Assembly: GCA_900553675.1 (NCBI GenBank)
Contig: USEH01000139.1
Location: forward strand, 1-6,053
Reading direction: 5' to 3'
Length of the DNA: 6,053 nt
Source: an uncultured Ruminococcus sp.
Lineage (GTDB): Bacteria; Bacillota; Clostridia; Oscillospirales; Ruminococcaceae
Each line of letters starts with the position of its first letter. Position 1 is the first letter of the stretch. A program made the translations under genes and the position numbers. Below the pieces are notes generated by a model. That model had not been told where the DNA came from and did no database searches. It saw nothing but the letters and a program-made list of their open reading frames with translations. This document shows, piece after piece, positions 1-4,295 of this stretch.

Positions 1-54
1 ACCTATGACCCTCTGCTTGTAAGGCAGATGCTCTCCCAGCTGAGCTAAGCTTCC
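1..54 (-). tRNA. tRNA-Val (anticodon TAC), 3' part outside the window
   Basis: On the minus strand the 5' end GGAAGCT (positions 54-48) is the 5' half of an acceptor stem. It is followed by a D-arm of usual form (TTAGCTCAGCTGGGAGAGC) and an anticodon arm in which TCTGC pairs with GCAGA around the loop CTTACAA. The anticodon is therefore TAC, which reads GTA valine codons. The variable loop begins with GGGTC, and the window edge cuts the gene just before the T-loop, so the T arm, the 3' acceptor strand and the presence of an encoded CCA cannot be judged. A consensus promoter lies immediately upstream. The tRNA may be the first gene of a tRNA cluster continuing out of the window, but that is inference. 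Confidence 0.93.
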
Positions 55-83
55 ATATTGCCGCCTCATCAGCGACATATGAT

Positions 84-112
84 ATTATACACAAACGCCG
101 CCTAAATGTCAA
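84..112 (-). promoter_or_regulatory. Consensus sigma-A promoter of the tRNA-Val unit
   Basis: On the minus strand TTGACA (112-107) and TATAAT (89-84) are separated by exactly 17 bases, a perfect match to the vegetative consensus. The predicted transcription start is near 77, about 23 bases before the mature tRNA 5' end. Such perfect promoters are typical of stable RNA genes. The 90 bases between this element and the plus-strand promoter at 204 are AT-rich and show nothing further. Confidence 0.9.
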
Positions 113-203
113 GTGTTTTTTCAAAAGTATTTTTAATTTTTTGCTTCCTTGCGGATACGACTTTTTACGCGGCACGCATTATGTCGAATTTCATAAAAAC
201 TGC

Positions 204-232
204 TTGACAATCCATAACAACTATGCTACACT
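204..232 (+). promoter_or_regulatory. Extended -10 sigma-A promoter of the first plus-strand gene
   Basis: TTGACA (204-209) is followed after 17 bases by TACACT (227-232), which is preceded by TG at 224-225, giving the extended -10 form TGnTAnnnT. The predicted start of transcription is about 238-240. This matters for the gene start: any codon upstream of about 238 would lie in the promoter and not in the message. Confidence 0.75.
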
Positions 233-239
233 GAAATAC

Positions 240-926
240 GTGAAGGGGAAGCCACCCATTGAAAAAAACGTTATTCACAAATCTTTGCAAGTTAATAACA
301 AGGGGGAGATACCCATCGAAAAAAACATCAGCGTTGTTGACGAGCAGGGCAACGAATATGAAGCGACCTACCCTAAAAGGGCTAAAGGTCTTGTAAAATC
401 CGGCAGGGCGCGCTTCATTTCTGAAAATAGAATATGCCTTGCGAGCCCTCCGGCTAAATTATCGGAGGTTAATAATATGGAAAATATAAATAACAAAGCC
501 AATGCAACGCAGGTCAAAGAGGCAGCAGTCACCGTTATAGAAGCTCAGCCAGCCGAAAAGCCGATATCCGCAAAATACACGCTCGAATATGCGCTTGAGC
601 AGCTTGAAAAGGTTCGCGAAGAAGAGGAAACCTTTTCAGCGGATATCCTTCAAAGAATCAGCGAGGTTCATTCAAGTGATGCCGAGTATGGCGATGTAGG
701 TGCGCAGGCAAAAGGAATGGCACTTGAAGAATTGGCAAAAGAGCATGAGCAGACCACCCGCAAGCTGATTGACTTCTATCTCGGAATGGTAAACGAGCTT
801 AAGCCGAAAGAGCCTAAGACAAACAGATCGGAATTCCTTGATTTTGTAAAGGAATGTGTCGCTAAGGCGGGAACGGGAGCTGCGCTTCCCGACTTCGAGA
901 AAATCTGGCACGTTATGAATCAGTAA
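240..926 (+). CDS. Uncharacterised protein with PLMP/RRXRR-like N-terminal motif and helical C-terminus; start uncertain
   Basis: I do not recognise a named function. The part from about position 315 to 452 carries a conserved-looking segment, VDEQG-(5)-TYPKRAKGLVKSGRA followed by ICLASPP. After it comes a low-complexity linker rich in Asn, Ala and Glu, then a mainly helical region (YALEQLEKVREEEE onward) that could form a coiled coil. There is no signal peptide or membrane segment, so it is probably cytoplasmic. The frame is open further upstream, but the promoter at 204-232 excludes starts before about 238. Possible starts are GTG 240 (228 residues, essentially leaderless), ATT 258 or ATC 315 (each behind a good purine-rich ribosome site), TTG 285 (no ribosome site) and ATG 477 (strong ribosome site, 149 residues, but it removes the conserved motif). 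I give GTG 240 because it is the only conventional codon within the message that has the whole motif and fits the promoter. ATC 315 is a serious alternative. The gene ends just before a clear terminator and stands alone. Confidence 0.7.
   Translation: MKGKPPIEKNVIHKSLQVNNKGEIPIEKNISVVDEQGNEYEATYPKRAKGLVKSGRARFISENRICLASPPAKLSEVNNMENINNKANATQVKEAAVTVIEAQPAEKPISAKYTLEYALEQLEKVREEEETFSADILQRISEVHSSDAEYGDVGAQAKGMALEELAKEHEQTTRKLIDFYLGMVNELKPKEPKTNRSEFLDFVKECVAKAGTGAALPDFEKIWHVMNQ
243..326 (+). repeat. Two-copy direct repeat of a ribosome-site/start module, 57-base period
   Basis: Copy 1 (243-269) and copy 2 (300-326) match at 23 of 27 positions. Each consists of AAGGGG, 8-9 bases ending in ACCC, then ATT or ATC, then GAAAAAAAC. 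The offset of 57 bases is 19 codons, so the frame is kept, and if translated the copies read KGKPPIEKN and KGEIPIEKN. Both copies look like a Shine-Dalgarno sequence at normal distance from a non-canonical start codon. Confidence 0.85.
464..479 (+). promoter_or_regulatory. Internal ribosome binding site and ATG within the first plus-strand gene
   Basis: GGAGG (464-468) stands 8 bases before an in-frame ATG (477-479). This is the best conventional translation start in the gene, yet it lies after the conserved N-terminal motif. It would yield a 149-residue product beginning MENINNK that contains only the linker and helical part. It may be a second, internal start giving a short isoform, or the only conventional start. 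Confidence 0.55.
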
Positions 927-936
927 AACATATTTT

Positions 937-966
937 TGCTCCGTCCTTTGCGGCGGAGCATTTTTT
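937..966 (+). terminator. Rho-independent terminator of the first plus-strand gene
   Basis: The 9-base stem TGCTCCGTC (937-945) pairs with GGCGGAGCA (952-960), with one G-T wobble and a 6-base loop. It is followed directly by six T residues. It begins 11 bases after the stop codon. Confidence 0.9.
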
Positions 967-977
967 ATCCTTATGAC

Positions 978-1021
978 AAAAACCTGCCCGAAGCCGCAAT
1001 TTATCGGCTTCGGGCAGGTTT
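978..1021 (-). terminator. Strong rho-independent terminator of the GH130 gene
   Basis: AACCTGCCCGAAGCCG (981-996) is a perfect 16-base inverted repeat of 1005-1020 around an 8-base loop, and the flanking A/T bases lengthen it by one more pair. Read on the minus strand the stem runs into a TTTTT tract, which fits termination of the gene ending at 1044. It lies next to the plus-strand terminator at 937-966, so the two convergent units are doubly separated. Confidence 0.9.
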
Positions 1022-1043
1022 CAATTATTTATACTTTATGCTA

Positions 1044-2072
1044 TCACACCTGACTGTTATGATCAAGGAAGTCCATAACATCGTCAACGGTGGTGAACGC
1101 CAGAGAGGTGCAGGTGTCTGCACAGCCGTAGTAGATGCAGATTCTGCCGGTGTCGGCGTCAACAAGGTTTGCGCAGGGGAATACAACAGCGTCGGTATCG
1201 CCGATAAGCTCGTAATCCTTCTGAGGGCTTACAAGGTAAGAAGCGCCGCGACGGAGCACCTTCCAAGGCTGATCCTTGTCTAAAAGTGCTGCCGAGAAGC
1301 TGTAAACATAGCCGTTGCAGGAGGTTAAAACGCCGTGGTAGAAGATAAGCCAGCCGCGGTCGGTCTCTATCGGGATAGGTCCTGCGCCCATCTTTGTGGA
1401 CTCCCAGCCCTTGGAGGGACCCATAACGTGTCTGTGCTCGCCCCAGAAGGTAAGGTCGGGCGAAGCGCTGATGTACATATCGCCGAACGGAGTGTGACCG
1501 GAGTCGGACGGGCGGCTCATCATCATATACTTGCCGTTAATCTTTCTGGGGAACATAACGCCGTTTCTGTTGAAAGGCAGGAAGGCGTTTTCAAGCTGAT
1601 GGAAGGTTACAAAATCGTATGTATAAGCAATTCCTATGGTGGGCTTCCAGCCGAAGGCGTTGCACCAGGTTACAACATACTTGTCTTCTAACTTGCAGAC
1701 TCTGGGGTCGTAGCCGTATTCCCACTTGCCAACTTCGGGAATGTCGCACTCAAAGTGGATTCTTTCCTCGTTGATGTCCCAGTTGATACCGTCTTTCGAG
1801 AAGCCTGCGTGGATTTCCATGTTTCTTTCTCTGTCGTCAACTCTGAAAACGCCGGCGAACTTGTAGTCGCCCTTTTCAAAGGGAACAACCGAGCTGTTGA
1901 AAATGGAGTTTGAAGGCTCTCTGTAGCCGTTAGCCTTTTTTACCATTATGTGGTCTCTTTTGATTATGGGATTTTCGGAGTAGCGCCAAACAACATCGCG
2001 GCAGCCTGCGGGTTTATCCTGCCAGGGAATGTTGGGTAATGATGTACCGTTGATTACTTTTACATTTGCCAT
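1044..2072 (-). CDS. Glycoside phosphorylase, family GH130 (beta-mannoside phosphorylase type)
   Basis: The 342-residue protein has the features of a five-bladed beta-propeller GH130 enzyme. These enzymes use inorganic phosphate to split beta-mannosides and release mannose 1-phosphate. Visible landmarks include RYSENPII (30-37), [13 protein letters not shown] (51-63), and YGYDPRV (119-125) with Asp122 as the expected proton donor. [28 protein letters not shown] and FYHGV follow; Arg169, Arg187, Lys227 and His246 match the spacing of basic residues that I recall at the family's phosphate site. Length and lack of signal peptide fit the short cytoplasmic subgroup (about 330 residues, mannooligosaccharide or mannosyl-GlcNAc phosphorylases) better than the roughly 390-residue mannosylglucose phosphorylases. 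The exact substrate cannot be told from sequence. The ATG at 2072 has AAAGGTGA 9 bases upstream. The gene is a single-gene unit with its own promoter and terminator; no transporter or epimerase partner lies in the window. Confidence 0.92.
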   Translation of the reverse strand: MANVKVINGTSLPNIPWQDKPAGCRDVVWRYSENPIIKRDHIMVKKANGYREPSNSIFNSSVVPFEKGDYKFAGVFRVDDRERNMEIHAGFSKDGINWDINEERIHFECDIPEVGKWEYGYDPRVCKLEDKYVVTWCNAFGWKPTIGIAYTYDFVTFHQLENAFLPFNRNGVMFPRKINGKYMMMSRPSDSGHTPFGDMYISASPDLTFWGEHRHVMGPSKGWESTKMGAGPIPIETDRGWLIFYHGVLTSCNGYVYSFSAALLDKDQPWKVLRRGASYLVSPQKDYELIGDTDAVVFPCANLVDADTGRICIYYGCADTCTSLAFTTVDDVMDFLDHNSQV

Positions 2073-2107
2073 ATTAACACGTCACCTTTCTGGAAGCCAT
2101 ATTGCTA

Positions 2108-2131
2108 TTGGTTTAATATTTTACTAACCAA
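2108..2131. promoter_or_regulatory. Candidate operator overlapping the GH130 transcription start
   Basis: TTGGTT (2108-2113) and AACCAA (2126-2131) form a perfect 6-base inverted repeat with a 12-base AT-rich centre. It covers the predicted start of transcription (about 2130) of the GH130 gene, just downstream of the -10 element. That position suits a repressor such as a LacI-type sugar regulator, but no regulator gene is in the window and the centre lacks the CG typical of many LacI operators. Confidence 0.4.
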
Positions 2132-2136
2132 ATAAC

Positions 2137-2165
2137 ATTATAGCATACACAGGTATTTATTTCAA
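2137..2165 (-). promoter_or_regulatory. Sigma-A promoter of the GH130 gene
   Basis: On the minus strand TTGAAA (2165-2160) and TATAAT (2142-2137) are 17 bases apart, and the -10 is extended by TGC. Predicted transcription start is near 2130, giving a leader of about 58 bases with the ribosome site AAAGGTGA at 2089-2082. Confidence 0.85.
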
Positions 2166-2305
2166 TAGTATTTTTTTATTTTATCGCATATTAACCCTGC
2201 AATATTATTATAGACTCATAAAGGATAATCGGCGGCAACAAAATCATAATATGTATGCAGATTGAAAATCTAAAAGATTAAATTCGGATTTTTTCGACAA
2301 AAGTC
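2166..2305. other. AT-rich divergent spacer without recognisable gene
   Basis: This is the middle of the 322-base gap between the GH130 start codon and the GHKL ATPase start codon. It holds AT-rich sequence and a small hairpin (AGATT-gaa-AATCT near 2262-2274), but no coding frame longer than a few codons, no tRNA and no terminator with a T tract. I see no further support for a feature. Confidence 0.5.
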
Positions 2306-2334
2306 TTTACTATTCAACTTAACAGTGCTATAAT
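2306..2334 (+). promoter_or_regulatory. Sigma-A promoter of the GHKL ATPase gene
   Basis: TTTACT (2306-2311, matching TTGACA at four positions) is followed after 17 bases by a perfect TATAAT (2329-2334) with a TGC extension. Predicted transcription start is about 2341, leaving a 54-base leader to the ATG at 2395. Confidence 0.75.
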
Positions 2335-2394
2335 AGAATAACTGACTTGCCATAAACTATGAAAGTAATATTATAACTAAAAAGGATGATGATG

Positions 2395-3150
2395 ATGAGC
2401 GAACCGCAGAATTTAGCATATACCGATATAAAGTCCATCAGAAGAAACGCTATGGATGCAATTTCACTTTGCCAGAAGCTGATTATAAGCTACGAAAAAA
2501 CCGAAAGCTACGAAAACATAGATACAGCCAACGAGATAATTAAAAGCAGCTTTAAAATTCTCGCCGCAACCGAGGATGCTCAGGAGTATGCCAAGCTTGA
2601 CGAATATGCTCCGCAGACATTCAATCTCAGCCAGTTCCTTGATGATTTAGTTAACACCTGCCGCTCTGTTTTAAGGCGCACAAGTATAGCTATTTCCTGC
2701 GACTGCGAGGAAGGTATCTGCATCAATGCCGATCCGGAAAGGCTTTTAGCCTGCCTTTTGGCACTGATAACAAATTCCGCGCAGCATGTTGATAATTTCA
2801 TGGGCGAGGGTGAGATAAGGATTAAGGCAACCAGAATCAACGATCAGGTTTCCATTTCGGTCATGGATAACGGCTACGGCATGGAGAGATCCGAGCTGGA
2901 TGACCTTTTGGACTACAGCAAAAACAAGGGCGGTCTTGCAGTTGTAAAAAAATTCTGCGATGTTGTGGGCACCACATTTTTAACCGACACATCTCCAGAC
3001 GACGGCTTTATGGCGTCGTTCAGGCTTCCTTTTGTAAAAGGCGGCGCGGAATTCAAAAGCTCTCAGCCGATTGTGCCCATTTCAACCTTCTCGCCATATA
3101 ATATTTATCTCTCTCAAATTTCCGATGCTGTTGTTCAGTTCAGCATATAA
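2395..3150 (+). CDS. GHKL ATPase protein resembling a sensor histidine kinase core, phospho-acceptor histidine missing
   Basis: The 251-residue protein has an N-terminal helical region (about 10-90) followed by a HATPase_c fold. The N box is LLACLLALITNSAQH (117-131) with Asn127; the D/G1 box is MDNGYGM (157-163); the G2 box is NKGGLAVVK (177-185), after which the fold ends in SFRLPF. The region where a kinase would carry its H box reads IKSIRRNAMDAISLCQKL and has no histidine; His131 in the N box is the only one in the protein. It has no membrane segment and no receiver domain, and no response regulator gene is adjacent. It may therefore act as an anti-sigma-like or accessory ATPase, or phosphorylate elsewhere; this is inference. 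A 35-residue tail after the fold (FVKGGAEF to the end) is unassigned. Four consecutive ATG codons lie at 2386-2397; I choose the last because AAAAGGA (2380-2386) is 8 bases from it. Confidence 0.82.
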   Translation: MSEPQNLAYTDIKSIRRNAMDAISLCQKLIISYEKTESYENIDTANEIIKSSFKILAATEDAQEYAKLDEYAPQTFNLSQFLDDLVNTCRSVLRRTSIAISCDCEEGICINADPERLLACLLALITNSAQHVDNFMGEGEIRIKATRINDQVSISVMDNGYGMERSELDDLLDYSKNKGGLAVVKKFCDVVGTTFLTDTSPDDGFMASFRLPFVKGGAEFKSSQPIVPISTFSPYNIYLSQISDAVVQFSI

Positions 3151-3165
3151 AATTAAATAGCACAA

Positions 3166-3205
3166 AAAATGCGTCCCGTTCCTTCAAAGGAGCGAGACGC
3201 ATTTT
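3166..3205. terminator. Bidirectional terminator between convergent genes
   Basis: AAAATGCGTC (3166-3175) pairs with GACGCATTTT (3196-3205). After one mismatch the inner arm CGTTCCT (3177-3183) pairs with AGGAGCG (3188-3194), with one wobble. A/T runs on both sides let it work for the ATPase gene ending at 3150 and the membrane protein gene ending at 3221. Confidence 0.88.
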
Positions 3206-3220
3206 CACATTTTGTTCGTG

Positions 3221-3748
3221 TCAATATTCGTACTCGTATTCGCCGCTTTCAAATTTTTTGAGATATATCTTTCTTGCGATGACATAGCTTACAACGCAGA
3301 TTACTAGCATCAGCAGCGCGCCCATAAGGGCGTATATTTCAACATCGTCGCCGACAAACTTTGATATCCAGTAGCTGGTGAAGTAAAGCTCTTTCATGAT
3401 AGCCGCTGTTTTGACATCCTTTACATACCCGATGACAACCGCGGGAACATAGTAAACCGCAGCGGTAAGTATCATCACTATGGATACAAGTATTGGGTTG
3501 TATCTGCCATAGGCAGTGTGACGCTTGGCGTCGTCGGCAAACAGGGCGATAAGAAGGCATATCGGAATTATAAAGGATATTGCGCTGAGCGTTTCGGGAT
3601 TGTCGTAAAGCGCAAGCCTTGGAATAAAGGTTCCCACAATTCCCAGAATAGCCGTTTTGCCAATGATGACGCCGAAAATATTAATAAGCCAGAAAAGACC
3701 GAATCTTGCAAACGAATAAAGCATATTTCTCAATGAATCCTGTTCCAT
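3221..3748 (-). CDS. Small four-helix membrane protein of unknown function
   Basis: I do not recognise the family. The 175-residue protein has hydrophobic segments at about 16-43 (FGLFWLINIFGVIIG onward), 56-71, 86-108 and 138-160, so four membrane helices are likely. Charged loops lie between: DDAKRH at 72-77 after helix 2, and an amphipathic stretch (KDVKTAAIMKELYF, 110-123) before helix 4. It ends in a positively charged juxtamembrane segment (RKIYLKK) and an acidic-tyrosine tail, EYEYEY (170-175). No catalytic motif or signal peptidase site is evident. The ATG at 3748 has a perfect AGGAGG (3763-3758) 9 bases upstream, so the start is secure. It has its own promoter, lies downstream of the Cys-rich peptide gene on the same strand, and is separated from it by a terminator, so it is probably a single-gene unit. 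Confidence 0.82.
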   Translation of the reverse strand: MEQDSLRNMLYSFARFGLFWLINIFGVIIGKTAILGIVGTFIPRLALYDNPETLSAISFIIPICLLIALFADDAKRHTAYGRYNPILVSIVMILTAAVYYVPAVVIGYVKDVKTAAIMKELYFTSYWISKFVGDDVEIYALMGALLMLVICVVSYVIARKIYLKKFESGEYEYEY

Positions 3749-3772
3749 AGCGCAAAGCCTCCTATATATAAC

Positions 3773-3783
3773 GAGATTATCTC
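3773..3783. promoter_or_regulatory. Short palindrome at the membrane protein gene's transcription start
   Basis: GAGATTATCTC is a perfect 11-base palindrome around a central base. It lies at the predicted +1 (about 3785) of the membrane protein gene, between promoter and ribosome site. Its position would suit an operator, but it is short and no partner is known. Confidence 0.25.
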
Positions 3784-3791
3784 ATACTTAT

Positions 3792-3820
3792 ATTATCCAA
3801 CATTTAAGCCGTATTGTCAA
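3792..3820 (-). promoter_or_regulatory. Sigma-A promoter of the membrane protein gene
   Basis: On the minus strand a perfect TTGACA (3820-3815) is followed after 17 bases by GATAAT (3797-3792, five of six consensus bases). Predicted transcription start is near 3785, about 37 bases before the start codon. Confidence 0.78.
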
Positions 3821-3845
3821 GATAAATTTTTATGATAATAAAAAT

Positions 3846-3880
3846 CGGGAAGCCCTGCAAAAGAGCTTCCCGCATTTTTT
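3846..3880. terminator. Terminator of the Cys-rich peptide gene
   Basis: CGGGAAGC (3846-3853) pairs perfectly with GCTTCCCG (3865-3872) around an 11-base loop. On the minus strand the stem is followed by ATTTTTATT, which fits termination of the gene ending at 3896. On the plus strand six T residues also follow (3875-3880), although no plus-strand gene reads into it. Confidence 0.82.
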
Positions 3881-3895
3881 GATTGCTATGCTTTA

Positions 3896-4069
3896 TCAGC
3901 AGCCGCAGCCGTTGTCGCATCCGCAGTTATTGTTGTTGCATCCGCAGTTGTTGTTGCATCCACAGCTGTTGCCGCATCCGCATCCGCATCCGAAACCGTT
4001 GCCGGCAAAGAGGATTATGAGGATAAGGATGATGATCCACCAGTAGTATCCACCAAAGCATGAGTTCAT
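3896..4069 (-). CDS. 57-residue membrane-anchored peptide with Cys-Gly-Asn repeat tail
   Basis: The short frame starts at an ATG (4069-4067) with AAAGGAG (4086-4080) 10 bases upstream, and ends with TGA 16 bases before a terminator stem. It begins MNSCFGGYYWW, continues with a short, very hydrophobic segment IIILILIILF (12-21), then AGNGFG, and ends in a 30-residue tail (28-57) with 11 cysteines. The tail is built from C-G-C units separated by Asn/Gly (GNS, NNN, NNNN, DNG). Twelve of 57 residues are Cys. The hydrophobic segment after Gly-Tyr residues recalls the YjcZ-type tiny sporulation membrane proteins, but the Cys tail is different. It could bind metal, form a disulfide-linked surface layer, or be a precursor peptide; no modification enzyme is in the window. 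Clear ribosome site, terminator and biased composition make this a real gene; function is unknown. Confidence 0.85.
   Translation of the reverse strand: MNSCFGGYYWWIIILILIILFAGNGFGCGCGCGNSCGCNNNCGCNNNNCGCDNGCGC
3899..3988 (-). repeat. In-frame degenerate repeat encoding the C-G-C/Asn tail
   Basis: The tail of the small peptide gene consists of imperfect units TGC-GGA-TGC joined by AAC-rich spacers of 9-12 bases, giving a period of 18-21 bases. Unit spacing varies by whole codons, so the array can expand or contract without loss of frame. Confidence 0.75.
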
Positions 4070-4090
4070 AGAAAATAATCTCCTTTAAAT

Positions 4091-4123
4091 GTAGTTTTAA
4101 AGCATTTGTTTGCTTTATACTAC
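4091..4123. promoter_or_regulatory. Stem-loop just upstream of the Cys-rich peptide ribosome site
   Basis: TAAAGCA (4098-4104) pairs perfectly with TGCTTTA (4111-4117) around a 6-base loop. After a small internal loop GTAGT (4091-4095) pairs with ACTAC (4119-4123). In the minus-strand message it would form a hairpin ending about 5 bases before the ribosome site (4086-4080). It may be an operator, a 5' stabilising hairpin or a translational control element. Confidence 0.45.
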
Positions 4124-4173
4124 AGTGTATGTCGAACCCGAAAATGTGTTACAGCGGTTATGGTATCTGTCAA
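4124..4173 (-). promoter_or_regulatory. Uncertain promoter region of the Cys-rich peptide gene
   Basis: Two possibilities are visible on the minus strand. A perfect TTGACA (4173-4168) is followed after 16 bases by a poor -10, TAACAC (4151-4146). Alternatively CATACACT (4131-4124) matches the Bacillus sporulation sigma-E -10 consensus CATACAHT exactly, but no good sigma-E -35 stands 13-15 bases before it. I cannot decide between them. Confidence 0.25.
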
Positions 4174-4198
4174 GCAGAAGTTAAATAGAATGTAACAA

Positions 4199-4225
4199 GT
4201 GGGATAATACGATTGAATATCCCAC
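4199..4225. promoter_or_regulatory. Inverted repeat upstream of clpC, candidate operator
   Basis: GTGGGATA (4199-4206) is a perfect inverted copy of TATCCCAC (4218-4225), separated by 11 bases. It overlaps the best, though weak, candidate -35 for the clpC-like gene (TTGAAT, 4213-4218; possible -10 TATCTT at 4234-4239, spacing only 15). Neither arm is followed by a T run, so it is not a terminator. It matches neither the CIRCE element bound by HrcA nor the CtsR heptad repeat. Confidence 0.45.
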
Positions 4226-4295
4226 AGCGTGAATATCTTAGCTCAACTGTGTCAAGAATTTGCAGTAGCAAACTATATAAGGATGGATATATATT

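Noticed and set aside
141..239. TTG start at 141 for the first plus-strand gene
   Set aside because: The frame is open, but a strong extended -10 promoter at 204-232 lies within this stretch, no ribosome site precedes 141, and the encoded residues look unlike the rest.
672..911. Minus-strand open frame of 79 codons
   Set aside because: It lies wholly inside the plus-strand gene, has no domain and no ribosome site; it is a shadow frame.
936..1283. Plus-strand open frame over two terminators and the end of the GH130 gene
   Set aside because: It crosses both hairpin terminators and is antisense to a clear enzyme gene. The same holds for the plus-strand frame at 1335-1691 and the minus-strand overlap at 1688-1888.
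2262..2311. Terminator-like hairpin AGATT-gaa-AATCT in the divergent spacer
   Set aside because: The stem is only 5 AT-rich pairs without an adjacent T tract, and no gene ends there.
2580..2840. Minus-strand open frame inside the ATPase gene
   Set aside because: It is antisense to the N-box region, and its composition is that of a mirrored coding frame.
3339..3736. Open frames overlapping the membrane protein gene (3339-3560 minus, 3518-3736 plus)
   Set aside because: The membrane protein frame has AGGAGG, a promoter and hydrophobic segments; these frames have none of that.
3899..3988. Possible CRISPR or VNTR array
   Set aside because: The units are 18-21 bases, in frame, and encode the Cys-Gly-Asn tail; there are no repeat-spacer units of CRISPR size.
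4274..4279. TATATA as the -10 of clpC
   Set aside because: A start of transcription near 4286 would fall after the ribosome site at 4279-4283, and the base set 17 upstream (GTCAAG) is a poor -35.
4283..4285. ATG at 4283 as clpC start
   Set aside because: It is out of frame and reaches a stop after six codons; the ATG at 4296 opens the Clp N-domain.
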